A stretch of 35,074 nt of DNA, from positions 64,001-99,074 of the forward strand of contig NMRA01000892.1 in NCBI GenBank assembly GCA_002633005.1, written 5' to 3'. Shown here in pieces: positions 1 through 11,430 of this stretch. The stretch is from Phoronis australis. Lineage: Eukaryota > Phoronida > Phoronidae. The position numbers were made by a program, and so were the translations under genes. Under the pieces are notes generated by a model. That model was not told where the DNA came from. It worked only from the letters and a program-made list of their open reading frames with translations, and made no database searches. Numbering within the stretch: position 1 is the stretch's first letter; every line of letters begins with the position of its first letter.

Positions 1-1370
1 GATTTTGTGCGGCATATATTGTGTAAGATGCTGTTGAATTGCGAGATAGAGTTTGACTGGTCCAGGTGGTTACATGTATTTCTGAAGTATTAATGTAATC
101 TTTATTTATGTTAAAGGTTTTACCAGCGTTCTATTTATTTGTACACAAATGTGAATTTGTTGAAATCGCTGATCCAAATCCTGGCCAAATTTGTGCATTT
201 TGTTGAGACCAGCCGTCTGATCAGGGCCACCGGAGAGTAATTTGGTTAATTCGGTCACTAGACTATGACTGAGTCACTACCATTGGAAGAAATTTAGCGG
301 ACAATTTTCGTCAAAAAGTTTACCAGATACTTTTCATCAAAACGGAGAAAAAAATGGATTTGTGAGGACAGGATTAAGTAGTAGAGCCTCTTAAAAATAT
401 TCATCTTCGAAGTGCCTTGAACAAATGTATAAAGTCTTATTGCTGAAACAACTGCCATTCACGTTGACACAAGAACTAAGCTTCCCACAGCCGAATATGG
501 TGTCTTCGGATGGTATGGAAGCTAATTCCTTTGCATTTCGCGTGTGTGACCGGTTGTTCGGCCACACAGTAGCCGACCATGATTAGCAGACGACGTACTT
601 GCCGGAAATTGCACTAGAAAATTTAGCCAGGTGTCGCCAGTGAATAATGACGTAAGATCACAGATTTCGTCCATTGAAAGTATACGGAGTTGGCGGTCCA
701 TGTACTATAGTGTATGATCAAAGTCAACTTAATTCTCACAACTAAGCTTCATCGAAGATATGTGTAGAAGAACAAAGTACCAATGATAAACTTAAGCGCT
801 TTTTTAAATGATACTAAGTGTGGATTGTATTTTTGACGTGAAAACTCAAAATCGGTGGCCGGATTTGGCCTACCGCCCGTTTAAAATACATGTAACGAAA
901 TGCGTATAGAAAGCGAATGGAAGTATTGCAGTCCCTAAATGGCCAACCGAGGGCTACGTGTTGCCTAATAGCCTATTTCTCATTGACTTCTGACATCTTC
1001 GTCCGTCGTGTGAATGTGATCATCGTGTTCACCACTACCACCACCACCACCACCCCGACCGCCATCATCCCTATTAAGGCCTTTTCAGTTAATTTTGCCC
1101 AAATGTCCTCCTCGGAGCACTTTCATTCTATTTGTTGTGATAGTGTGGGTTGTGGTCTGCAACCACTTCAGATAGAGAGTGAAGCTGATTCATATGTGAC
1201 ATTGGAAACACATGTATAACCAGGATAAATAGGTAGGAAATTTTAGTGCCAAGACAGCACCAAAATACCCCTCCAACACATTAAAGCTCATTAACATCAA
1301 CTGAGTGTGCAATCACTATTTGGTAATTCATTTTTTGTTTTGTCAGTGCCTGTTCCATAAGATTATATCA
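1..1370. other. Non-coding, no recognised gene
   Basis: No domain-like translation or convincing exon was seen. The stretch holds TACATGTA palindromes at 71 and 887 and a short CAC trinucleotide microsatellite near 1034-1053. The only sizeable open frame (917-1219) owes its threonine run to that microsatellite and looks like chance. Confidence 0.5.
1034..1053. repeat. (CAC)n microsatellite
   Basis: A run of CAC/ACC trinucleotides with one interruption. It gives a run of threonines in one frame but has no other coding support. Confidence 0.8.
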
Positions 1371-1475
1371 CCTACAGCACACATCACAAATTTTTGGCCG
1401 ACCGGTCGGAAATTGGTCGACGACCGGCCGTCGACCAGTCGTCTAGCCGACCAGCAACGGTCGGCTAGGAGGTGG
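1371..1475 (+). repeat. GTCGGCT-rich dispersed repeat, copy 1
   Basis: The segment begins CTACAGCACACATCAC, runs through AAATTTTTG and then a cluster of GACCGGTC/GGTCGGCT/AGCCGACC words. The same string in reverse complement is found at 8345-8534, so this is one member of a dispersed family rather than unique DNA. The GC-rich words are self-complementary (for example GACCGGTC), so the segment can fold on itself. No coding potential is claimed. Similarity between copies continues a little outward of CTACAGC, so that string is probably not the true terminus. Confidence 0.75.
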
Positions 1476-3230
1476 CTCTTGATCATCACTTCATCACGCT
1501 GTATATTGCGCTTTACCACAGATAATTATTGTTTATTTCTGTATAATTTCTTAATATGTTTGTACAGCAATAGAACCCAAGTTTATTTTGGGAACAACAT
1601 AAACACTGGTTTGAACATAGCGCCGATATTAAGATCATGGGCGTATGAAAACGGAAGAATGTGATCGGTTTATAGTGTCATCCATCATCAATCATCATTC
1701 TGAATTTGTTGCCACTTTCGCAGTAAAATATCGTTTCGAAGCTAGAGCCTTCCCATCTAGCCAGCTAGCTGTATGAAGACTGTTTTCAAAATACAGCAAG
1801 GTGCCTCTGTTTATTGAGCTCGAACAGACCTCGAAATTTCACACAGCCCGGATAGTTACGCTCGTTACCTTGTCGTGAAGCTTGTATTAGCATGAGCTCA
1901 AGACCGGCGGGTGTGAATGCAAAATCTGGAAGTCAATTGACATTCAACATGCCCGTTACGGCCGTTTAAGCGAACAACATCAGACGTCATCTTCTTGCGT
2001 AATTCTCTGCCTTTTGTAACGAAAAAACGTATGTCGTCGTTTTGAAAAGGGTTCATTCGTGACACGCGCCACTTCCAAATTGTTTTCGACATCTCCCATT
2101 CGATGATGACATCATCTCACCAAAATTTGTTCTAAAATTTGGTTTACTGATATCAAAATTCCTAAAACATATAATGAAGTGAAACCAATTCTGCCTTGAT
2201 CATTTGTTGTGACGTTTACGCAACCTCGAGGGAGAACGTTTGATTGAAGAATCTGGGAAAAAGAAACTGGCTAATAGGTGACGCAAAAGATCACACCATA
2301 ACTTTAGCAGCAGAATAATTGTAGAAAACCAATTTTTGCAACGCTGGTAAATAAGTTAGATTACTCGGTCAGTTTTTACCCACAACGGCGCAAATTTGTA
2401 TATTTAATTTTCTAAACAGCTTATCACCAAGGCTAAAGCCTTCCGAGCCCTTTGGCGTAAGAACACAATTCTTGCCGTTTCACGTATACTCCAAGGGGTA
2501 AAACTTTAAAAATAATATTTTCGGGGTAACTTTATACATGTACGCTTAATCCTAAAAAAAGTAGTCTGTGTTTTCATGTAGAGCGTAAAATGATTAATCC
2601 AGTGATTCATAAAGAACACTCTCGCAAACGAAAACGCACAAAATTCTCAGTTCTATTACACAGGTTAAAAAACAACTTCTATAAGTTTATTGCATCGATT
2701 CTAGTGATCACCAGGGAAATTCAAAACTCTTAAGGGAGCGCAATTTCAAACCTTTGGCATGAATCAGTGTTGCAAAAATGGATTCAGACCGACGTTTATT
2801 CATCAGCAATGTAGACACAAGAGTTACAGATACTGACTGCGTTTGTTAACGTCTTGTGGCAATGATAAAAATAATTGTTTCTACCATGATTGATTACAAG
2901 TTTTTCTCTGATGAGGTATGATGCAATATGCATGCCTAATATGCAGATCGGCAGTTGCAAAAATATCTACTGGGTTTGATGAATCCGTTTGTTATGAACC
3001 AAGCCTGCAAAAGTATGATTACTAATTGTACATTCGAAGCACACCTCATTAAAAAAAAACATACACATGCTTGATGATCCTAGGAGTACAGTACCTCTAT
3101 TTACAGGCGTGAATGAAGATACATAGTTGTTAAGCCATAGAGGATAATCAATAATCAGCCTTACATAATATCACACCGAGACATCTACACCAGGCATATA
3201 CAAAGGATACAGTATTTCAAAAGAAGCCAC
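1476..3230. other. Non-coding, no recognised gene
   Basis: AT-rich DNA without domain-like translations. A 64-codon minus-strand frame (2092-1898) has above-average GC but no recognisable motif and no clear splice context, so it is not called. A GATGATGaCATCATC palindrome lies near 2102-2116. The piece around 1640-1755 weakly resembles 7670-7805; both contain CGTTTCGAAGCTAGAGCC or a close relative. Confidence 0.45.
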
Positions 3231-3275
3231 AACTACTCATTTTTCATAGTCATAACTACTCATTTTTCATAGTAT
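3231..3275. repeat. 23-bp direct tandem duplication
   Basis: The 23-bp word beginning AACTACTCATTTTTCATAGT occurs twice back to back (3231-3253 and 3254-3275), identical over about 21 bases. It is a simple recent duplication. Confidence 0.9.
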
Positions 3276-3429
3276 TATTAAATCACGAACACCTAGATCT
3301 ATTTAAGAAGTTACATAGTACGATGCTACACCACCTGCTCTCCCATATTTATGGAAGTCCTAAGTGGAAACATTTAACTACATATATTATTTTCTATGCA
3401 AGATTAAAACCAAGCAAAACGTGTTTACT

Positions 3430-3730
3430 TAACTCTCCAGGACCAAAAATAAATATCTCAAAATCAACACTTTTACACAAGCAAGAATTAAAACAATCCA
3501 ATACATTGGGATTGTTTTCACACAGAAGACCAAAATACAAATCAAGACCAAAATTCCTCACGTCAAGACTGAAACTTTATCACATCAGCACCTATAATTT
3601 ATCACGTGAGGACAAATAATTCTTCACTTCAGGATCAAAATAAAATACGACCAACTGAAAATTTAATAAGTCAGGTTCAAAAATTTACCATGTCAGTAAC
3701 TTATCATGCCAGGACACCACGTCACCATCC
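3430..3730 (+). repeat. Degenerate minisatellite of about 30-35 bp
   Basis: Words of the type TCACnTCAGGACCAAAAT recur with loose spacing. They are visible as aggaccaaaa, agaagaccaaaa, caagaccaaaa, cgtcaagactg, gtgaggacaaa, ttcaggatcaaaa, gtcaggttcaaaa and gccaggacacc. A 98-codon open frame (3323-3619) crosses part of it, but the frame is a by-product of the repeat and is not a gene call. Unit boundaries are too worn to give an exact copy number. Confidence 0.5.
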
Positions 3731-4165
3731 CCAAGCATTGATCCTTTAAAGTGATAATGTCCGTACTACACGTATAAACAAGGGCTAAGTATTCAACCTC
3801 TCCCCGACGACAGACATATTATCTAGGAAATGCGGTTGAATTTCTTTCGTCTAATGCACGTTTTGCAATAGATGCCAATGTAAAGGTACACACTGGATTG
3901 TCATCATTGCATAATGGGTGATCACGTAGTCTCCAGGCATGAAAACAATTCTCTCCTGGTGTGATGAGTTTTCTGACGCAATAAATCCTGGTTGCCAATT
4001 GTTTTCGATTCTACAGGGATTTCAATTCCTGAATAGAAAATGTGTGTTCTGGATTTTTCGGCTTCAGTCTTCCATTCAGCGAACTAGTGCACAGCACAGT
4101 GTTTTTAATATCCCGTGGCGGATCCACTGCAACGAATCACTTCTGGTACAACCTTCAGTATGTAG

Positions 4166-5142
4166 TCACCTATTTCACAAAAGCACCATCTTCCCGCGCC
4201 ATCTTTAAATACTGATCGAAAACGAGACACACTGATAAAACCTCGTGAGAGATCATCAGCTGGCCATGGTGTACTGTGCAGTGCCTGAACGTACCAATTC
4301 CAGTAATAACTCGTCGCTACCATTCCCAGGGATATACTTAGCCACTCGCCCAGTCGCCAATGCAGAGTAAAAATGGTGCTGGGCGAGTAGAAGTTGACTT
4401 GCCGGTTGCCCGGTGGCGAGCGAATTTCAGAGCGCAAAACCACTGTATATCGTTTCCCAGATGAATATGAATAATTTTCCTCATCCTTGTGCTGTTTTTA
4501 TCATGAATTTAAGGTTCAGTTTGGTCATCGTGTCGATGCTCCGGCAGTAAACAACATCGGCGCAGTGCGACACTACCGATTCAGTACATGTCACCCGTTA
4601 CGCGATTCGTCAAAAAACACAGTGTGTGGTCGTGCACAAAGAATTTGTGGACTAGTCCGAAACGAAGAAAAGGGGAGAAAGGTGGAAGACCGGTCCATGT
4701 GCTCATAGCAAATGAAATACTATATTTCTTGAAACTGATTTCTTATTGTAATGTGCATGTACAATGTCATTTTAGACAAAATTATTTTTATAACATGCGT
4801 CCTAATAAGCGCCATGCCCCTATCAGCGTCCCAACTCGTTTTCAGACATCGCTAAAACAAGCGCCCAGTCCATGAATGTGTATATATTTGTGCGAAAAAA
4901 TGCCTTACCTCACAGTTCTAAAATTCTACAGTAATGTATTCATTTTAACAATAATACGCGACAGTCTTGAAAAATCATTGTGCGCGGAATTTCTAGTAGA
5001 CCACGAGCCTCGCCGCTATGTCGGTATTTAGCCGTGGCTGTACACTTCAAACCGTTTCGCAGTGCTTCAAAAAGAACGCAAAAGATTTGCTGATCTTGCG
5101 AGGAAAGTGTATATGTTCTGGCCCTTCAGAACAGACGCAGCG
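4166..5142 (+). repeat. Interspersed repeat of about 980 bp, copy A
   Basis: Near-identical to 10447-11429 on the same strand, from TCACCTATTTCAC to AGACGCAGCG. Small indels break every open frame differently in the two copies, so the short ORFs inside (4105-4443 minus, 4588-4875 plus) are not conserved as proteins. Internal landmarks are an ACTCGCCCAG/CTGGGCGAGT hairpin (4347-4389 region) and worn AATAAGCGCC words near 4803-4865. No terminal inverted repeats were seen, so this is either a fragment of a larger element or a segmental duplication. Which element family it belongs to is unknown. Confidence 0.9.
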
Positions 5143-5200
5143 TACTGGTAACGGGATTGGCCGTATTGTATCTTTCCCGTACAGATCTTCTCCCACAACA

Positions 5201-5610
5201 GGGCCCGGTCTCTAATCTTTGTACTCGAAACGAACTCGAAACTATTTTTGGCAATTTCTCTGCTCCTTTTGTGCGAACTTAAGATAATCGGTTATCAGAA
5301 TGTGCTCGAATACAATATACACTGTAGTTTATGCATAGGAGTTCCTAGTTCAAGTTTGCCCTTGAAGACCCTTATATTCGTGCTACAAACTCGAGTAAAA
5401 ACTCGAACTTTCGAGTTCAAACTCAAACTTATTGCTTTAATATTGGGTTTACAAACTGTGAACTAAGGGCAATAAATTATCTACGTAAGTTATTGTGTAC
5501 TCGAGTATAGAATAATAGACGCTTATCTTGATTTCGCCCAAAAGTAGAGTAGAAAATGCCAAACCTAATTTCGAGTTCCATTTCGAGTAAAAAGATTGGA
5601 GACCGGGCTC
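5201..5610. mobile_element. Inverted-repeat (MITE-like) element, about 410 bp
   Basis: The left end reads GGGCCCGGTCTCTAATCTTT. The right end, reverse-complemented from 5610, reads GAGCCCGGTCTCCAATCTTT. The similarity runs inward imperfectly for over 100 bp (…ACTCGAAAnGAACTCGAAA…) so the whole element can fold back. The arms are dense in CTCGA/TCGAG words. The interior has no coding region, as expected of a non-autonomous DNA element. No convincing target-site duplication was found. A diverged relative is at 19503-19720. Confidence 0.75.
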
Positions 5611-6260
5611 AGATTGCTTTGTACACGTCAAATTACAAAAACCGCGAATCGAAACTTGGTCAAGAAACGCGCTAGGGCCTACAAATAATATGTGGGCCTG
5701 CTCAATGAGATAAATATAACTACATACACACCTGTACAGCTCATTGGGCCTGTTACTCTGGCAAATGAACACTGATAACACTCACGCGCTCGCTCACACG
5801 GTGCACACCTGTTGACTCACTTCAATACAAACGTCACGTAACAACATATGTGTTCGTCCAGATTTTTCACGTTGCGGGGTGCGATCTAGCGCAGATTTTT
5901 ACTTAATCTGCTTTTAATCCCGACTCCGAGTCCACCGGAACTTAGAATCTTAGGAAAGGCTATTTGGAAAACTTAAGGAGGATTTCAGGTAATTTGAGTC
6001 GAAACTATTTTTACTCAAGAATTCAAGTTGTCCTCTCGACGATTGCGAAGCAGCGACGCATCACTGAGTCGGCAAGTTTTCGCACATTTTTTTAAAAAGA
6101 TCGTAATTTAACAACAGAGTGGTGATAGCAATGCACCACAGTTTTGTAGACAGTCTGTCATAGGTTACACATACGTCACAGCGCGTAAATTTGATGAATC
6201 CTAGCTTCCGAGATTTCACCCGTTTCGGAGACCGGGTTTTAACCGCCTTAGGCTACAAAA
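5611..6260. other. Non-coding, no recognised gene
   Basis: Nothing supportable as a gene was seen. The 110-codon minus frame at 5781-5449 overlaps the inverted-repeat element and is treated as chance. Confidence 0.4.
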
Positions 6261-6261
6261 A

Positions 6262-6312
6262 GGCGTCACCCTGGGCGCTTATAAGGGCGAATACGGTAGC
6301 CTTAATAGATGG
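6262..6312 (-). repeat. AATAAGCGCCC-type transposon fragment
   Basis: On the minus strand this reads TACCGTATTCGCCCTTATAAGCGCCCAG when the pieces are put in order. Related AATAAGCGCCC words sit inside both copies of the 980-bp repeat (around 4803-4865 and 11080-11145). The pattern resembles terminal or subterminal segments of DNA transposons seen across marine invertebrates. Assignment to a superfamily is not possible from this fragment. Confidence 0.4.
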
Positions 6313-6389
6313 TGACATCAGTGCACGAAACGATGGTTTTTATATAAACTAGCAGCAAGTTTGTGGTGACTGGCTCCAACGACCGGGTG

Positions 6390-6485
6390 ACTGAACTTCG
6401 GGCTGGGCGAGTAGATTTTCTGGCTCCGGCACTCGCCCAGCTGGCGAGCAGGGTTTTTCAAGACTAAAAGCCTGGGTATATCCCT
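6390..6485 (-). repeat. Diverged copy of the CTGGGCGAGT hairpin module
   Basis: CTGGGCGAGT and its reverse complement ACTCGCCCAG lie about 18 bp apart and can form a 10-bp stem. The same module, followed by GGGATATAC, is found in opposite orientation inside both 980-bp repeats. This shows the module has a separate, older copy here. Confidence 0.6.
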
Positions 6486-8340
6486 GACTTCCACACTTTT
6501 CCAAAAGAGGGAAACTACGAAGGAATGGCTGAGGAGGGTAACAGTCTAGTTGCCGTGCGTATTGGTATGTTTTTTGGAGATCGATTCAATATCAGACAAC
6601 TTGATTTTTGCTAACGTTGATAAGTCTTTTGACCACACCACCTTGCAGGACAATGCCATGTTTGTCAAGGCGCCTCGTTTTCGATCAACACGACAGCAGC
6701 GCCCCGCGTTCGTGAAGTAGGTCACGGGTGAATATGACGTCCGTATTTTGCACATTTCTTCAGGGTAACAATTTTCCAAGAGCTATATATTCATTGGACA
6801 ATTTTCTGTTTGGTATTCGGTTTTATTTTCTTTCTCAGGTAGTCATTGAGCTCATGCTCTTAAAGTTTTGAGAACGCAACTCTTTTTACGCAGACACGTT
6901 TTCTGCCCGCCTGGGCACCGACTCGCACAATTCATCAACCAAACATTTAATTTTGAAAATGCCATCAAAAGTGGACTTTTTTAAACACCGTGTTGATCAT
7001 ATTCGTCAGTGTAGAAAAGTGAAATGAACAAATTTGTACACACTGCTCAAAGCAATTTTGTGGACATACGGAAACGCCAACGTCTCTGTCTTACAACGCA
7101 GCGTGGGCTTGGCATTTCTGATAAAGCGCTCTCATGATGGAAAGTTTTTAAGATTGAGCACCGTTTCAAAGAATTTCTTCTCACAGCTGAGGACACAAAA
7201 ATTATTCTGCGATTTTAGGACTGAAACGGAACCAAATCTCGAGTGGTGACTCATTAGAATGTGGAAAACTCGGGGAGGTGGGGGGTGGCGATACAAGCGT
7301 ACTTTTTTATTTTCGAGCCAAACATGTAGTTGCCACTTGTCATTCAGCGTCACTTACTACTTAAGGTGACCAGATCATACGCTATAAATATCACCAGACG
7401 CTTTGCTTCTCAAAAGTGCACCTTGATGTATTTTTGATCATTTTTTCGACATCGCAATCGCTTTACCAAAGATACACGCATATATGCCGCGTGGAGACAA
7501 ATACCTCTTCACCACGTATTCACATCTTCCCGTTCACAATTGTTTTATTTTACATCATTTGCCAATATGTTGTTGACAGAAAATATTTATTTTTGGAACA
7601 ATTACGTGAACGATCAACTGATAGGGGCCTACGTGTACATGTAACGAGCCCAGATTTTAACGTCACCGATACATGAAAACAGAATGCGCAAAGCTACTAT
7701 ATTGGCTGTAGTCTAAACAGTGGTCATTCCGTGTTTGATGTCACCGTGAAAAGTTCGTGAAAATCGTAAACATAGTACGATTTCGAAGTTAGAGCCATCG
7801 AAGTCCGTGGGTTTAGGGCATACTGGACCGTGAATTTCGCGTCTGTCCTGCAAGGGTCAATACTATGAAAATAAAATCCCCGAGTGAGAGCTCTTCGCGT
7901 TGTAACAACTCACTCACTATCCCATCACCATGGGCGCGTGATAGGAGACCCGTGAATAACTTAAAAAACGCAAAAGGATGCAGTTTGGCGTTACACAGAC
8001 AAAATCAATTGTGGGCGAAGACTGTCAAAAACACCTACGTTTACAAACTGACTACAGCGTTGTATTGACCTGGAAGCAGACAATCTAATGCAACTGGTTA
8101 ACGTCACGAGTCAAATTGAAGATCAAATGTAAAGAAAATTTTCACGTTTTTTATCCAAAACTTGTTGCAATGTCCATAATCCAATGTTTACTATCACCGC
8201 TTGCATTCAACCTTCGAATTAGTGGTGTTACACAACCGAGACAGTAAAACTAGGTTAGTTTATTTGACCCTGTGCTAAGACGAATATGCATCGACACGCA
8301 AAGTGGTATCAGCCTGACAACCTATTCAGCAACTACTATT
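6486..8340. other. Non-coding, no recognised gene
   Basis: Several 60-90 codon open frames occur on both strands (for example 6546-6779 minus, 7416-7676 plus, 7865-8068 plus). None has a recognisable domain, signal peptide or paired splice sites. A short G-rich run is at 7274-7290 and a TACATGTA palindrome at 7636. Confidence 0.4.
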
Positions 8341-8344
8341 CTAG

Positions 8345-8534
8345 CCTAAAAATAGCAAGCCGACCACCTGGTCGGCTGATGGCCAGTCGGCTGAAGGGTT
8401 GGCTGAAGGGTCAGCTGGGGAGTCGCCTTATGAGTCGGCACTGCGGGCGGCTGCCGGTCGGCTAATTTTTAGCCGACCGGTCGTCGACAAATTTCCGACC
8501 GGTGGGACAAAAATTCGTGATGTGTGCTGTAGAG
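8345..8534 (-). repeat. GTCGGCT-rich dispersed repeat, copy 2
   Basis: This is the reverse-complement relative of 1371-1475, ending GTGTGCTGTAG at 8534. It is longer because it holds about eight degenerate 10-15 bp units of the type GTCGGCTGAnGG (8365-8475). A perfect 9-bp stem, AGCCGACCA/TGGTCGGCT with a 2-base loop, lies at 8358-8377. The 61-codon frame at 8399-8584 is a by-product of the array. Confidence 0.8.
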
Positions 8535-10332
8535 TAATTGATATATTTTCTGTAGTTAATGGATTAAAGACAACAAAAACTTAAATGTCAAGGTGTAACC
8601 AAGAGTTTGCCTCCGTGAAACTTAATTCTTTCTCAACGCGATCTTATCACACGCACACAGAAGAGGATCAGATGATGGTAAAAAGTAACGCATAATGAGG
8701 TCTTCGCTATGATGTCAAGAAATGGCGGCAAAGTCCGAAAGAATATGCCATTCCTCACTAAGTCTAGATTAGCTTTAAAATCGTAATTGTGTTTGATTCT
8801 TATAACAGCAAATCAAAGTATCTCTTGGCCTTAAAGGTGGCAATCGCAGGTGGTCATCTGGTCGCTTCCTACTCTTTTACATGTATTTAGAATCTGTTCC
8901 AGACAATACCCCTAGAATCTGAAAATCTGTCCTACAGTAGTAAGGATCATCATGAGATTGGTGTTGTGAAAGTAAAATGCTTGATTTGTTTTTCTTTTTT
9001 TAGTCAGCTAAACAGGGGAGAATGTAGCTTTAAAGATAATGCATGTAAATAGATGTCAAGCAGACTGGTGAGTTATTATGTACTAACTCTGGAAGGAAAA
9101 TTAAATACACTGTAGTAGCCGGAGATGTCACTAGGAGAAAGCAAACTTACAGAAATGAAATGTCAATTACCAAAATATTATTTTCCAATTTCCCTCTGTA
9201 TTTAAACAAACGAGATATCAGAAAAATAAATTTGAAGAATAAAATAACTTACTGCTACAGACGAGCGTGATAATATTTATGTACCCCAAAGTGCTTAGTT
9301 TAGAATTCATAATTAAAGAGCACGTCAACAGCATGCATATATTTGATAAATAACCAACGAGGTTACTTAAGAACGTTAAGCAATTTTAAAAGTGCACATA
9401 CATGTACCTTCTCTGTCGTTTTCAATGACATGTTGTTCATCAGAAACCTAATCAGCAACGAAAGCATTAAATACGCATATCCAAGGTCTAAATTGGAGTA
9501 AGAGAAAGTCCCGTTGTATAGCCAATTATTCCTGCAAAATAAACCTATAAAAATCTACACTACTGAAAAAGATACAATTATAGGACACCTCCATTTTATA
9601 CACGTATTGTTGTCCAGAAGACCGCCAGTGGCCTTTACTATGTGAACATACATTATGTTGTAAAACAGAAACTAAAAACTAAGTTGAGAAATAACGAAGG
9701 ACATGCAACTGGGAATTTTACCTCCAATGTTAGCTGTAGAATATTGGACACGAACACTTATTGGTAATAAAATCTTTATCATCAGTAATTATGCCATACT
9801 GGCCTTCAAGAATTTTTGTATAATATACTGACATGCACTAAAGTATTTAGCCTCTAAAGTTGATTCAGCAACATTGTCTTCAAGGATGGAAAGGTTTACT
9901 TTGCAGGACCATGCCTACAATTCTATATTATTTTATTAATACCCTGATGTATTTTCTTGCTTTATCAACATGTATTTTATAAAATATTTTAAAATTTCCA
10001 CTTTAAAAAGTGGAAATTTCAGGCTAATTCCTGTCTCTGTGATTGCATATCCAAATTAGTTGAAAACACAACATATAGCAATGATGTGAATGTGAAGTAG
10101 GTTGAAAATTGTCAAATGCTTTTGAGAACTTGTTTTGTGGCGAAAAGTATTCTCCAAAAATCACTGAACTGTGTCCAGTAAGTATCTTGACGTGGTGCTT
10201 GGGAATAACGCTGCAGGATGCCGGCTATTTGGACCCGTAAGATATGCCATTAGTGCTTACTTACCTGTAAACATGGTGGTATCTGCTAACCATTTTGCGC
10301 CTCTCTTTGCCCGTTGACAACTTCCACCTCTT
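8535..10332. other. AT-rich non-coding DNA
   Basis: This is the most AT-rich long stretch of the window and has no open frame of note. A perfect 12-bp inverted repeat (AAATTTCCACTT / AAGTGGAAATTT, 4-base loop) lies at 9992-10019. TACATGTA palindromes are at 8878 and 9399. Confidence 0.5.
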
Positions 10333-10446
10333 CCATGGTCCTGACCATAAATATAGAATATCGTGCTACATATACTGTATAGACATTCTAAATCCATGGC
10401 CATAGCCATAATTTAGAATAGCGCACTACATATGTAGACACTTTAT
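10333..10446. repeat. Two-copy direct repeat, about 60 bp
   Basis: CCATGG…CCATAA…TAGAATA…CACTACATAT is repeated at 10333-10393 and 10394-10446 with moderate divergence. It abuts the left edge of the second 980-bp repeat. Confidence 0.65.
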
Positions 10447-11429
10447 TCACCTATTTCACGAAAGCGCCATTTTCCCGCGCCATCTTTAAATACTGATCGA
10501 AAACGAGGCACACTGATAAAACCTCGTGAGTGATCATCAGCTGGCCATGGTGTACTGTGCAGTGCCTGAACGTACCAATTCCAGTAATATCTCGTCGGTA
10601 TCCTTCCCAGGGATATACTTAGCCATTCGCCCAGTCACCAATGCTAGTAAAAATGGTGCTGGGCGAGTAGAAATTGACTTGCCGGTCGCCCGGTGGCGAG
10701 CGAATTTCAGAGCGCAAAAGCACAATATGTCGTTTCCCAGATGATTATGAATAATTTTCCTCCTCCTTGTGCTGTTTTTATCATGAATTTTAGGTTCAGT
10801 TTGGTCATCGTGTCGATGCTCCGGCAGTAAACAACATCGGCGCAGTGCGACCCTACCGATTCAGTACATTTCACCCGTTACGCGATTCGTCAAAAAAACA
10901 CAGTGTGTGGTCGTGCACAAAGAATTTGTGGACTAGTCCGAAACGAAGAAAAGGGGAGAAAGGTGGAAGACCGGTCCATGTGCTCATAGCAAATAAAATA
11001 CCATACTTCTTGGAACTGATTTCTTATTGTAAAGTGCAATGTCATTTTAGCCAAAATTATTTTGATAACATTCGTCCTAATAAGCGCCCATGCCCCTATA
11101 AGCGTCCCCACTCGTTTTCAGACTTCGCTAAAATAAGCGCCCAGTCCATGAATGTGTATATATCAGTGCGAAAAATGTCTTACCTGACAGTTCTAAAATT
11201 CTACAGTAAATGTATTCAATTTATCAATAATATCCGACAGTTCTGAAAAATCATTGTGCGCGTAATTTCTAGTAGACCACGAGCCTCGCCGCTATGTCGG
11301 TATTTAGCCGTGGCTGTACACTTCAAACCATTCCGCAGTGCTTCAAAAAGAACGCAAAAGATTTGCTGATCTTGCGGGGAGGAAAGTGTCACACTACATG
11401 GTCTGGCCCTGATCAGAACAGACGCAGCG
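10447..11429 (+). repeat. Interspersed repeat of about 980 bp, copy B
   Basis: Matches 4166-5142 along its whole length with scattered substitutions and small indels. The match stops at AGACGCAGCG, directly before the undetermined base at 11430. In copy A the sequence continues past this point, so copy B may be truncated by a real boundary or by an assembly join. The 133-codon frame 10845-11246 is disrupted in copy A and is not considered a gene. Confidence 0.9.
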
Positions 11430-11430
11430 N
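11430..11430. other. Undetermined base (n)
   Basis: This is the only ambiguous base in the window. It sits exactly at the end of the second 980-bp repeat copy, where a repeat-induced assembly join is most likely. Confidence 0.95.

Noticed and set aside
917-1219. 100-codon plus frame
   Set aside because: Its most striking feature, a threonine run, comes from a CAC microsatellite; no other support.
1371-8534. A single 7.16-kb transposon bounded by the inverted CTACAGCACACATCAC repeats
   Set aside because: Similarity continues outside these words on both sides, so they are more likely two inverted copies of one repeat than true termini.
10845-11246. 133-codon plus frame that might be a protein gene
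   Set aside because: It lies in the 980-bp repeat; the other copy has indels that break the frame, so the protein is not conserved.
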